Source: JBGSTR01 sp963707135 (GTDB taxonomy: Bacteria > Pseudomonadota > Gammaproteobacteria > Chromatiales > Chromatiaceae). Taken from it: a DNA stretch of 41,650 bases. Each line of letters opens with the position of its first letter. The stretch's first letter is position 1. Made by a program: the position numbers and the translations under genes. Location of the stretch: contig CAVPOY010000039.1 of assembly GCA_963707135.1 (NCBI GenBank), positions 1-41,650 on the forward strand. The letters run 5' to 3'. The notes below the pieces were generated by a model, which saw nothing but the letters and a program-made list of their open reading frames with translations, was not told where the DNA came from and did no database searches. This document shows positions 20,395 through 30,368 of this stretch, one piece after another.

Positions 20395-20740
20395 CCACCT
20401 TGGCATCCGTACCCTCGGCATGGGCGCCGAGGGTGGCCTTGGCTCTAGTGCGGGCTTGGCTCGGCGTGAGCATCGCTGCAACGCCGTAATTCACGCGCTT
20501 GCCAGGTTCGAGTTGGACGATGAAGATCATGCGCCCCAATGGCCGGGCTCCGAGGACGAGCCCCGGCGCTGGGTGTCGCGGATCTCGACGCGCTTGGCGC
20601 GCCTCTGGACTGACGCGACGAGTCCACGCGTGATCCGTGGGGGGATGCGTGCCCGTAGACGACGCGCTAGACTTCGATACAGCTGTGCCGAACCTCCGAC
20701 AAGGTTGGGTGCGGTAGAGCCCCGACGGTGTTGCCAGCAC
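20395..20740 (-). pseudogene. Tyrosine-recombinase integrase, N-terminal relic
   Basis: On the - strand the reading RMIFIVQLEPGKRVNYGVA, then LTPSQARTRAKATLGAHAEG, closely resembles the arm-binding N-terminal domain of phage/island integrases. In these, a line such as 'xxYIVQYRxGxRxxxxxLGxYPxLTLxxARxxA' precedes the catalytic part. Upstream, the matching RAKRVEIRDTQRRG lies in another frame, so a frameshift near 20575 has occurred. Nothing of the catalytic domain is left: after GTDAKV the frame runs into unrelated sequence and stops at 20333. The gene is therefore a dead fragment beside tRNA-Ala, a typical attachment neighbourhood. Confidence 0.6.
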
Positions 20741-20750
20741 CTCGGGGCTC
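20717..20750. repeat. Strong hairpin near the integrase relic
   Basis: GAGCCCCGA (20717-20725) and TCGGGGCTC (20742-20750) form a 9-bp stem. The stem is extended inside by GGTG/CACC around a loop TTGCCAG, with one bulged base. No T-tract follows, so it is not a standard terminator. It lies at the 5' side of the integrase remnant and may be a leftover of the lost element. Confidence 0.5.
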
Positions 20751-20778
20751 CGTCATGCTAGATCGGGCTCCGAACGCG

Positions 20779-20813
20779 GGGGTCACAGGTTCAAGTACCA
20801 TCAGGCGCGCCAG
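20779..20813 (+). other. Degenerate tRNA-like 3' fragment (possible old attachment site)
   Basis: The stretch GGGGTCACAGGTTCAAG, followed shortly by GGCGCGCCA, looks like the T-arm and 3' end of a tRNA. The second half of the T-stem no longer pairs well, and no D-arm or anticodon arm is found upstream. It lies just beyond the integrase relic in the same orientation as tRNA-Ala. It could be the far attachment copy of a decayed island, though its sequence is not a close copy of the tRNA-Ala 3' end. Confidence 0.35.
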
Positions 20814-21221
20814 ACAACCCGGATTTCAATCCGTTGCATCCTGCCCGAATCGGACATGGCGTTTCGATTCGCGCGTGCCAGAACAAGACACTGATCCAAT
20901 CCCTGCATGGGAAGAGGCCACTCGCGATCCCGAAAGTCGGCTAACTCTTCGCTCTATTTTTCGACCAGTTTGCGGGACACAAGTGGAGGGACGTTCTTGA
21001 CTCGCGGGGGTAAGCGCCATTAGGTCCGCGCCAACACCGACTCTAAACAGCACCCGCGTGCCAGTCGAGAGTGGACCTGGGATGCATCTAATGCAATGAT
21101 ACCTGTCTAGAAACAGACGCGTTTACGCGGACTTACCTGGACCTTCTCCGCCGGTTGCGACATTGGGCGGGGTCTTTTCTCCGAAGAGCTTCAAGAGCTC
21201 TCTTCTATGATGAGGTGCCGC
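20814..21221. other. Intergenic stretch without recognisable gene
   Basis: About 400 bp separate the tRNA-like fragment and the barrel gene. Short open frames here have no family resemblance or good ribosome binding sites. A small inverted repeat (CGGAT/ATCCG, 20820-20833) is present. The last 10 bases hold the GAGGT site of the next gene. Confidence 0.5.
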
Positions 21222-22523
21222 ATGGCATTCAGCCGAACAGTGTCAGTGGTATGCGTTTTCGGCCTAACGGCAACGCTGATGGGGTTACCGAGGGCGTCAT
21301 TCGGTCAATCCGAGAGCGAGCCAGTCCAGGGGCGACTGCCAGAGACAGGCGCCGAGACCGGGAGTACGAGCACGGGAAAGCAGGTACTGAAGGGGCTACA
21401 TCCCTACGCATTCGTAGGCCTCACCTACGATTCAAATCTGCTCCTGGTCTCCGATTCCCCGGTAGCGAAGGCGGCGCTCGAAGAGTTCCTCGGCACCAGA
21501 GCAACGTCTGATTGGTATTCGACCTTAGGTGCCGGATTCGATTCCGAGATCACGAAGGGCCAGCAACGGTTCCTGTTCAACGGGCGGATCTACAGAAACA
21601 GCTACGACCGCTTCAACGAGCTCGACTACACGGGTGGCGACGCCCGCGCCCAATGGAACTGGGCGGCCGGGCGTTTGTGGTCCGGAACGCTGGGTTATGA
21701 CTTCACAAGGTCGCTGAGGAGCTTCGCGAACCAGGACGTCCCGGAAAGGGACGTTATCAATAGGAACCGCGTATACGGCGACGCCAATCGCTGGATCAGC
21801 GAGCGCTGGCGCGTTGGTGCGAGCGCGGACTGGACTGATGTCGCCTTCAGCTTCAACACCACGCAGGATAGGAACCTATACGGCGGCGGACTCGGTCTCG
21901 ATTACGTGACGCTCTCCGGGAACTCGGTGGGACTCGAGGCCAGGATGGTTGACGCGCGATTCAAGAACGTTTCCGAAAGGGACTACACCAAGTTGGATGT
22001 TGGTCCGGTCGCAAACTGGAAAGTGACGGGGACGACTCGGCTGCGCGCCGCAGCGGGATACGCGCGCCAGACATACGACGAGACGCCAGAGCGAGATTAT
22101 GACGGGCCGGTGGGACGTTTGACAGCAATCTGGGACGCAACGGGAAAGACTAGGGTAACGTCCGAGGTGTGGAGAGACATCAGCTCCCTCGGGGACGAAA
22201 TAGCAACTTACGCTATCGTCAACGGAATCAGTATCGAGCCGCAATGGGCGATAACCCCAAAAACACTTCTCAAGGCGTTCGCCGGTTATGAACAGCGCGA
22301 TTTTTCGGGATCCCGCGAACTGCCGGACGGGGGCCCGGGAAATCTTCCCCTTGACTCCGATCGCGTCGATGACGTTTATACCTATATCGTCGGGGCGGAA
22401 TGGAAGATAAGGGACAACGTCATCCTTTCCTTCGAATATAACGCGGGCAACAGAAACTCGACGCGGGAGCTACAGGACTACGATTACCAGGCCATCCAGG
22501 GCCAATTGAGGGTTGGACTTTGA
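21222..22523 (+). CDS. EpsL-like outer-membrane beta-barrel protein
   Basis: The 433-aa protein begins with a Sec signal peptide (MAFSRTVSVVCVFGLTATLM, cleavage probably near residue 28-30). It continues as a long series of amphipathic strands rich in alternating aromatic and polar residues, such as HPYAFVGLTYDSNLLLVSD and YSTLGAGFDSEI. It ends in QLRVGL, as barrels do. The pattern resembles the putative beta-barrel porin 2 / EpsL group, outer-membrane proteins encoded with exopolysaccharide genes of PEP-CTERM/exosortase bacteria. No such operon surrounds it here, so the gene is an orphan. ATG 21222 is preferred over 21207 because GAGGT lies five bases upstream. The substrate or ligand is unknown. 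Confidence 0.7.
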   Translation: MAFSRTVSVVCVFGLTATLMGLPRASFGQSESEPVQGRLPETGAETGSTSTGKQVLKGLHPYAFVGLTYDSNLLLVSDSPVAKAALEEFLGTRATSDWYSTLGAGFDSEITKGQQRFLFNGRIYRNSYDRFNELDYTGGDARAQWNWAAGRLWSGTLGYDFTRSLRSFANQDVPERDVINRNRVYGDANRWISERWRVGASADWTDVAFSFNTTQDRNLYGGGLGLDYVTLSGNSVGLEARMVDARFKNVSERDYTKLDVGPVANWKVTGTTRLRAAAGYARQTYDETPERDYDGPVGRLTAIWDATGKTRVTSEVWRDISSLGDEIATYAIVNGISIEPQWAITPKTLLKAFAGYEQRDFSGSRELPDGGPGNLPLDSDRVDDVYTYIVGAEWKIRDNVILSFEYNAGNRNSTRELQDYDYQAIQGQLRVGL

Positions 22524-22814
22524 CGGAATTGCGCCCGACGCCCGATATTTTCGGCCATGGCTCGACCGGCGTCCGGCGCCGCCTTGGAAGAACCATAAGC
22601 ACGAGTAGAGCCGGCTAGAATTCCAGGCGTCACCGAAGCGGCGACATCTACCGCCACAATCCCGTCCAGCCGAGCAGACGAGACGGCTCCTTGTCGCGGC
22701 GTCCGCGGTGGTAGTGATCCGCCCCCCTCCGAGTCAGCGGTTCGTTCGAATTCAACCGTTATTAACTTAGGACCCGGGGCTCTGCTCTTCGGAGACGCTG
22801 ATCGACTGCCATCC

Positions 22815-22830
22815 TGGCACTTGGTCAGCG
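22815..22830 (+). promoter_or_regulatory. Possible sigma-54 (RpoN) promoter
   Basis: TGGCAC (22815-22820) is a perfect -24 element. The downstream GC (22828-22829) keeps the required GG-N10-GC spacing, but the -12 element is CAGC instead of TTGC. If used, transcription would begin near 22841, inside the hairpin and 74 bases before the 17-codon ORF. Exopolysaccharide genes in EpsL-bearing bacteria are often RpoN-controlled, which makes the match worth noting. It remains only a motif hit. Confidence 0.3.
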
Positions 22831-22832
22831 AA

Positions 22833-22860
22833 CGCTCCGAGATCTACGACTCTCGGAGCG
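22833..22860. repeat. Perfect 10-bp hairpin
   Basis: CGCTCCGAGA (22833-22842) and TCTCGGAGCG (22851-22860) pair perfectly around an 8-base loop. CACCATTTT follows, a weak T-tract. It could be a terminator of upstream transcription or an operator/leader structure for the short ORF 55 bp downstream. Confidence 0.5.
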
Positions 22861-22914
22861 CACCATTTTCAATGGCTTACATCCATTGCGAATACGGGAG
22901 AAAGGAGAACGAGA

Positions 22915-22968
22915 ATGAACATGACTACCGCAGTACGCGGCAAGTCAAAAAACCCAATGCATTCATAA
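22915..22968 (+). CDS. Short ORF (17 codons) with a strong ribosome binding site
   Basis: ATG 22915 is preceded by AAAGGAG at a seven-base spacing, one of the best ribosome binding sites in the window. The product would be MNMTTAVRGKSKNPMHS. I recognise no family. An A6 run in codons 11-13 (TCAAAAAACCC) lies just before the stop. One extra A would extend the frame to 26 codons, one fewer to about 57. This may be a genuine small peptide, a leader, or the stump of a frameshifted gene. Confidence 0.35.
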   Translation: MNMTTAVRGKSKNPMHS

Positions 22969-23109
22969 TCTGCCGCGCCGCTGCACTCAACGAATGATTG
23001 GCTTATCGTTCTTCGGCCAACTTGAACAGCGAGACCCAGACAGCCCTTGAGGCAAAAAGATTAAGGATTCAGCCTACCGACCGTTCAGGATCTCTTCTTT
23101 GTCTTCGTT

Positions 23110-23200
<91 letters not shown>

Positions 23201-23268
23201 GGGGAACGCTCGGGCGCATCCGAGTCCGTTCTATGTTCGGATCTTCCCTCGGCGCCCGGGAGCCGGGG

Positions 23269-23297
23269 ACAATACAGTAAGCGCGGGCGGCTTTCAA
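23269..23297 (-). promoter_or_regulatory. Probable sigma-70 promoter of tRNA-Ser
   Basis: On the - strand TTGAAA (23292-23297) and TATTGT (23269-23274) are separated by 17 bp. A start near 23262 would leave about 60 bases of leader before the mature tRNA. Confidence 0.42.
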
Positions 23298-23377
23298 TCC
23301 GACGACCGCCGGCTGCCCGGCGGCGAGCCGGCATCCACTGACCACCGCAACGTGCGACCGAGCAACGACCAAGGACC

Positions 23378-24210
23378 ATGGCAGAATCCGCTCTCGTTGG
23401 TTCCCCCACCGCCGCTGACCTGGCCGACCGTTTTAGGCTCTACGAGCTCTCGGTGCAGCATCCGGAGGCCGAGGTGGATTTCATCGACCGCACCTACCGG
23501 CTGTTGCGGGGGCGCAGCGCGCGTCTGCTCCGCGAGGACTTCTGCGGTACCGCGGCCGTCTGCCGCGAATGGGTACGCCGGCGCAAAAAAAATCGCGCCT
23601 TGGCGTCGACCTAGACCCAGAGGTCCTCGACTGGGGTCGGCGCCAGAATCTCGACGCCCTCACGGATGGACAGCGCCCGCGCGTCGAGCTTCTGGCACAG
23701 GACGTCCTGGAGGTGCGAGGCCCTCCTCTGGATGTCGTGCTGGCGATGAATTTCAGCTACTGGCTGCTCAACGGGCGGCGGTCGCTGAAACGCTATTTCA
23801 AGCGCGTCCGCGATGCGCTGAAGGACGATGGAGTCTTTTTTCTTGACGCTTACGGCGGATACGACTCTTTCCGGGTCATCACCGAGGAGCGCGTCATCGA
23901 AGACCCGGACGGCGAGGACTTCACCTATGTCTGGGAGCAGGCGCTCTACGAGCCGGTGACCGGACGATTGGTCTGCCATATCCACTTCGACTTCGCGGAC
24001 GGCTCGCGCCTGGAACGCGCCTTCAGTTACGACTGGCGGCTATGGACCTTGCCGGAGATCCGAGAGCTGCTGGCGGAGGCCGGCTTCTCCCGTGTCCAGG
24101 TTTATTGGCAGGGCTGGGATCAGGATGGCAACCCGGACGGCATCTTCCTGCCCGTGGAGGCTGGAGAGCCAGACGCCGGCTGGATCGCCTACCTCACCGC
24201 CGAGAAATAG
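23378..24210 (+). pseudogene. SAM-dependent class I methyltransferase, frameshifted at an A8 run
   Basis: Two overlapping frames together make one methyltransferase of about 277 aa. The first (from ATG 23378) carries ADRFRLYELSVQHPEAEVDF and LREDFCGTAAVCREWV, the glycine-poor SAM-motif I region of this family. The second continues with RLGVDLDPEVLDWG, then LAMNFSYWLLNGR, DGVFFLDAYGG and the end WIAYLTAEK. The frame changes in a run of eight A residues at 23585-23592, and nine A residues would restore it. The cause could be a sequencing error, a real deletion, or productive slippage on the A-run. The substrate is unknown. It lies divergent from tRNA-Ser and convergent with the MobB-aldolase gene. 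Confidence 0.75.
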
Positions 24211-24253
24211 ACGGATCCCGCGCCCGGCCTGTCGTTACCGCGGACCTGCCGCT

Positions 24254-25346
24254 CTATAGGGCGGCAGCCTGACGCGCGATCACATAGGTCTTAGCCGACA
24301 GCTCGAGCGAGCAGGTCCATTTATACGCCTGGTCGAGCGTGCTCCCCCAGGCGTAGACGCCGTGTCCGCGCACGATGGCGATCGGGTACTGGGCAAGCGT
24401 CTCCGCGACAGCGCCCGGCGCCACAGCCAGATAATCGTCGTGCTCGATCGAAAGCACCGGTACCGTTTCGAAGTAGTAGCTTCCCTCGAAATCCGCCGGA
24501 CGAAAGTCCTGACCGGCAAAGCTGATGCCTACCGAGTAGGCACCATGGCTGTGCAGAACCGCATGCGCATCGGTCTGGGCCAGATAGACACGGCGGTGCA
24601 GCTCGGCATCGAGCGATGCCCCCCCGGGCAGATCGCCCTCGACAGGGCATCGGACCAGCTCGCCGGGTGTCACGCAATCGGCGCTGGCGCCGGTCGGCGT
24701 CACGTAAAACCAATCTCCGACCCGCACCGAGGCGTTGCCCGAATGGGCGTCGTTGTAGCCGTAGTGGCGGAGCCACTGGTAGTAGCGGACGAGCTCCGCA
24801 CGCGGGTCCTCACCGCTGAATCGGGTGTCCCGCAGCCGCTTGAGGATAAAGTCCGCAATTGCCTCAGGGTCCTCGATCGGCAGCTCCTGGGGATGGTCGT
24901 CTCCCGGGAGCCGGCTGTCGGTGGCGACCGCGATGATGTCCTTGTCCTCCGGATAGAGCGGCGCCTTTCCGAGGACCGAGCGATAGATCTCTAATCTTGG
25001 GGTAGGCCGAGTGCTTGAAGCCCTCCACCAGTACCAGGTCCAGCGACCCCGTCCGGAACTGCGCGAGCATCTCGACCAGGTCCGGGTCCGCGCCCCGGAC
25101 GCGGTTCTCGACCTGCAGCGCCCAGCGCTCGCTGGAGGCCAGCAGGGTCTGGTCGGCACCGGCCTCGCGGATCTCGTAGCTGTCCTTGCCCGGCACATCC
25201 AGATCGAAGGTGTGGTGCGCGTGCTTCAGGTAGCCTACGCGCAGGCCCCGTTTGCGCAGGACGGGGACGAGCTTCCGAAGCAACGTCGTCTTTCCGGTTC
25301 CGCTCGGCGCCACGAATCCGAGCACCGGGATCGCTTTCGAGCTCAT
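24254..25346 (-). pseudogene. mobB: Fused MobB / class II aldolase protein, frameshifted
   Basis: Two - strand frames form one protein of about 363 aa. Residues 1-115 (ATG 25346, with AGGAG upstream) are MobB, the GTP-binding adaptor of molybdenum cofactor synthesis. They show LGFVAPSGTGKTTLLRKL, HAHHTFDLDVPGKDSYEIR and LVLVEGFKHSAYPKI. The frame then breaks near 24992, where one extra base (ATTAGAG for ATTGAG) is the simplest cause. It resumes as EIYRSVLGKAPLYPEDKDII, finishes MobB (LPIEDPEAIADFILKRL) and runs without a stop into a class II aldolase/adducin domain. That domain has NDAHSGNASVRVGDWFYVTP, VLHSHGAYSVG and RGHGVYAWG, the zinc-site histidines. The fusion seems genuine; only the indel splits it. 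Confidence 0.78.
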
Positions 25347-25413
25347 GCTGGGTTCTCCTGTTTGGGCGAATTCTAGCCGCGTTTCGACCCTCTGGCGCGT
25401 CCCGTGCCAACCC

Positions 25414-25428
25414 GTGCACAAGGTGCAC
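25414..25428. promoter_or_regulatory. Paired GTGCAC palindromes in the mobB/ettA intergenic region
   Basis: Two identical GTGCAC palindromes (25414-25419 and 25423-25428) lie nine bases apart in the 225-bp space between the divergent mobB and ettA. Their regular spacing suggests an operator, but no regulator is known. Confidence 0.25.
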
Positions 25429-25571
25429 ACGTCAACTCGGCGCCGACGACCCGTGGCTTGAACAGATACCGAGCCCCGGCGCAGAATGCCGGGAACCGAT
25501 CGGAGCGGGGACTACCCTGCGGCCAGGCTCGGGCCCGCACCGACCCTTCGAAGTAAAGCAAGCTCAAACCC

Positions 25572-27239
<1,668 letters not shown>

Positions 27240-27293
27240 GCGGCCCGTCCGAGCGGACACCGAGGCCGGCTGCCACTTGACCTTACGCCCGCA

Positions 27294-29243
27294 ATGGTTA
27301 CCGCTCCGGCGCGACCCCGCCCCGGACCGGCGGGGCGTAGCGACCTGGTTGATGCCGCCGGTCTCCTCAGCGCGCTGCTCTTCATTCTCGGCTGCATCGC
27401 CGTCGCCTCGCGAACCGTGACCTGGGGTACCGTTCAAGCAGCGGCGTTCGATGGTCGCCTTGCCCTGGTGCTAGCACTGACCCTGCTCGCGACCGTGGCC
27501 GCTATCGGCCTGCTGTTACTGCTGCGCACGTTGGCGCGTACCGAGCAGATAAAACTAGCGGACCTACATGCTACCCGAGAGACCCTTCAGGCCCTGCTTG
27601 GCACCCTGACCCAAGGCGTAATTCTGGTCGACTCCAACGGGCTCATCCAACAGTTCAACCCGGCGGCGGAGATCATGTTCGGTCGCCTGAGCGAGGAGGC
27701 GCGCTTGCTGCCCATCCACAGCTTGATCCCGGACCTTGGCGGACCGGACGCCCGGGCAAGCACTCCCGGGGAGGATCCCGCTGGCCCGCGGGCGCGCCAG
27801 CTCGCCGCGCTTCGGCCCAGCGGAGAATCCTTTCCGGTCAGGCTCCTGCTGCGCGACCTGAAATTGGACGGGGAGAGTTACCTGCTCGTTATCGCGGAAG
27901 ACCACAGTGAAACCGAGCGCGACGAAGAACACCTGGAGCTACTGCGAATGCGTGACCCGCTCACCGGGTTGCACAATCGCCAGTCCTTCGAGCGGGAACT
28001 CGCCCGGTCCGCGGCCGATTCAGGGGACGGGGCGGGCCGGCGCGCCTTGTGCCTGATCGATATCGACCAGTTCAGGGTCGTCAACGACACTTACGGCCAC
28101 GCCGCCGGCGACAGGCTTCTGACGCAGCTCGGTCAGATCCTCCGGACCAAGCTCGCATCAGCGAAGGCCATCGCCAGACTCGGCGGTGACGAATTCGCCG
28201 TGCTTTTCGTCGGCGACGCCGTCAAGTACGCCGCGGCGGCGTGCGACGAACTGGTGCGCACGGTCAAGAGCTTCCTGTTCACTTGGCAGGAGCGGTCGCT
28301 CGACGCCACCGTGAGCATTGGACTGGTCAGATTCGGGTCCGAACCGGACGGCTTGGCCGGCGTGCTGGGGCAGGCAGACATCGCTTGCCGAGTGGCAAAG
28401 GAACAAGGCGGGGATCAGGTGCATGTCTACAGTCATGGTGCTGCAGAGAGCATCCGCCACAAGGGCGAGTTAGAGCTGCTCCCAACCATAGGCCACGCCA
28501 TCGACCGGGGTCGCTTCCGCGTGCTTGCCCAGCCGATCATGTCACTGCACACGCCCACGCAGCCCCTGCACTTCGAGATCCTGGTGCGGATGCAGGATGA
28601 TCACGGAAACGCACTGGTTCCGGATGCGTTCATCCCTGCCGCCGAGCGCTACGTCCTGATGCCCGCGGTCGACCGGTGGGTGATCGCTCACCTCCTAGCG
28701 CACAAGGCCGCGGAGCTGAAGGACTGGCACTCGCGCTATCCAGACCGCTTTCTCTACGCGCTGAATCTCTCCGGAACGACTCTGATGGACAACAGCTTTC
28801 TACCCTATGTCAAGCGACAATTCGAGGCCCATGCCGTCCCCTACGCGAGCATCTGCTTCGAAATAACGGAGACGGCCGCCGTTTCCGACCTGCGCCGAGC
28901 CAAGGCCCTCGCCGAGGCACTGCGAGACCTCGGTAGCTCCTTTGCCGTCGACGACTTCGGCGCGGGGTTCGCGTCCTATTCTTACCTCAAGGCCCTGCCC
29001 CTTCGGTACCTCAAGATCGACGGCAGCTTCGTTCGAAACATTGAGCACGATGCCGTGGATCGAGCCTTGGTTGAATCGATCAACCATATCGGCCACGTGC
29101 TCGGCCTCGAAACCATCGCCGAATGGGCCGAGACGCCAGCGCTCGTCCGGACGCTGCGCGAAATGGGCGTCGATTACGCCCAAGGGTTCGGCGTCGGAAA
29201 GCCCATCCAATTGGATGGACTGACCCTGCAGTGGGATATTTAG
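27294..29243 (+). CDS. Membrane PAS-GGDEF-EAL cyclic-di-GMP enzyme
   Basis: The 649-aa protein makes and/or degrades cyclic di-GMP. Two transmembrane helices (about residues 20-42 and 52-78) are followed by a PAS domain (LGTLTQGVILVDSNGLIQQF). Next comes a GGDEF domain (intact GGDEF at 297-301) and an EAL domain. In the latter the signature is EIL (428-430) rather than EAL. The other catalytic positions remain: ALNLSG, FEITET, VDDFGAG, LKIDGSFV, AEWAE and QGFGVGKP. No RxxD inhibitory site precedes GGDEF. Both activities are therefore possible, with dominant phosphodiesterase activity plausible. ATG 27294 lacks a good ribosome binding site. It follows ettA by 54 bp and may be read through from it. 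Confidence 0.9.
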   Translation: MVTAPARPRPGPAGRSDLVDAAGLLSALLFILGCIAVASRTVTWGTVQAAAFDGRLALVLALTLLATVAAIGLLLLLRTLARTEQIKLADLHATRETLQALLGTLTQGVILVDSNGLIQQFNPAAEIMFGRLSEEARLLPIHSLIPDLGGPDARASTPGEDPAGPRARQLAALRPSGESFPVRLLLRDLKLDGESYLLVIAEDHSETERDEEHLELLRMRDPLTGLHNRQSFERELARSAADSGDGAGRRALCLIDIDQFRVVNDTYGHAAGDRLLTQLGQILRTKLASAKAIARLGGDEFAVLFVGDAVKYAAAACDELVRTVKSFLFTWQERSLDATVSIGLVRFGSEPDGLAGVLGQADIACRVAKEQGGDQVHVYSHGAAESIRHKGELELLPTIGHAIDRGRFRVLAQPIMSLHTPTQPLHFEILVRMQDDHGNALVPDAFIPAAERYVLMPAVDRWVIAHLLAHKAAELKDWHSRYPDRFLYALNLSGTTLMDNSFLPYVKRQFEAHAVPYASICFEITETAAVSDLRRAKALAEALRDLGSSFAVDDFGAGFASYSYLKALPLRYLKIDGSFVRNIEHDAVDRALVESINHIGHVLGLETIAEWAETPALVRTLREMGVDYAQGFGVGKPIQLDGLTLQWDI

Positions 29244-30368
29244 CCTCTCGCATCCTAGCTATATTGCACCAGCGACAGAAACCACCCCGCGCTCACCGCC
29301 ATGGACGCCGCAACTTTGGCCGCCGCCAAAAACTCCAAGAACCGTACTACATCCAAGTCTTTGACGCACGTCCCTGCCGCACGAAAGTGGCGCCAATCGA
29401 TCCTAATCGCCGGTGCCCCTACGAGCGATCCTCCCCTAATCGTCCGCCATGCACATGAACAGCCCCGTGCGGTCTCCAGCCTGCAACGACTCCGCCTCTA
29501 CAGGTCGTACGCGCCCCCTGAAAACCAAAGCGCCTGCTATCTGCTTCACTACCACGTAACCTTTTCGGGCATTTCAAAGACTACTTGCCCGAGCTTTGCT
29601 CGTTGTAAAGTCGCTTTGCCCATAACGGATAGATCACCGTCTGACTATGAGACCGAAGAAGAGCCAGGATCGATGCGGCTTTACCTCGAAACCAGAACAG
29701 TTCCCTAGGCTTGACGCTTACAAGATAAGGCGTATATCCTCTACACGTTACATCGTCCCGACCCTAGCCGGCCTAAGTTTGTTCGTACACTACTCGCTAT
29801 TTCCGCGCCCCTTGTTGAGCATCCTGCATCTCTGTAAGGATCACTCCAGCGGAAATTCAATAGGCTTCTTCTACAACAGCTTGCACCATATCGGCACATA
29901 TAAAAACCCGTATTAGCGATGGGTCTGCATATGAACCCAATGTTTTTCCGCTGGCCCCTATTCAAACTACCCTCCCGCTTACCACTAGTACCCGTTTCAC
30001 TTCCGTGCGCCAGGTTTTACCAAACACAACGAATTTTCCCACTATGCGCGGGAATCCCAAAAATTTTTCGGAAGATTCAGCAATCGACTTCAACATGCAC
30101 CAACAACCACGCCCCACGCTATCTTTGACACTTATCCGGCATGTACGAGTTGGCCATCCTCGAGGCCGCCCCGCACCGTCGTTTCTTAATACCGCCCCCT
30201 TCCAGACGTTACCGACCCATTAACGACATTCCTCCCCAGCGCCTCGCGACTCTCTTTGTTTACCACTAGCCAAAGAACATATTTAGCCACTACGCAATAC
30301 ATTTTGCCGATCCAGCAAAAAATTACTGAACCATTTTTACCTAAAACCAAAACCTACTTTCTCAACCG
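29244..30368. other. Long lower-GC non-coding region opening the surface-sugar island
   Basis: These 1.1 kb hold no frame with recognisable family motifs or a good ribosome binding site. The longest open frame (135 codons from 29301) has no coding character that I can see. Composition drops sharply: for example 29821-29880 has 27 G/C of 60, against 45 of 60 at 14401-14460. The + strand is pyrimidine-rich in the last 300 bases. It is probably decayed or imported DNA attached to the sulfotransferase genes. Confidence 0.55.

Larger units (their letters stand above)
22524..22914. other. Intergenic region with hairpin and sigma-54-like site
   Basis: About 390 bp separate the barrel gene and the 17-codon ORF. 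No gene-like frame is seen. Two elements stand out near the right end and are listed separately: a GG-N10-GC motif at 22815-22829 and a perfect 10-bp hairpin at 22833-22860. Confidence 0.5.

Noticed and set aside
20779..20813. A complete tRNA gene
   Set aside because: Only the T-arm and 3' end are recognisable; no anticodon or D arm exists upstream and the T-stem is damaged.
24246..24267. Hairpin CTGCCGC/GCGGCAG as a terminator
   Set aside because: The stem is only 7 bp, overlaps the coding end of the MobB-aldolase gene and lacks a T-tract.
24254..24900. Assignment of the aldolase domain as MtnB (methylthioribulose-phosphate dehydratase)
   Set aside because: The histidine pattern fits class II aldolases in general, and no other methionine-salvage genes are present to support MtnB.
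29301..29708. 135-codon + strand frame in the low-GC spacer
   Set aside because: No ribosome binding site, no recognisable domain and no coding-like residue pattern.
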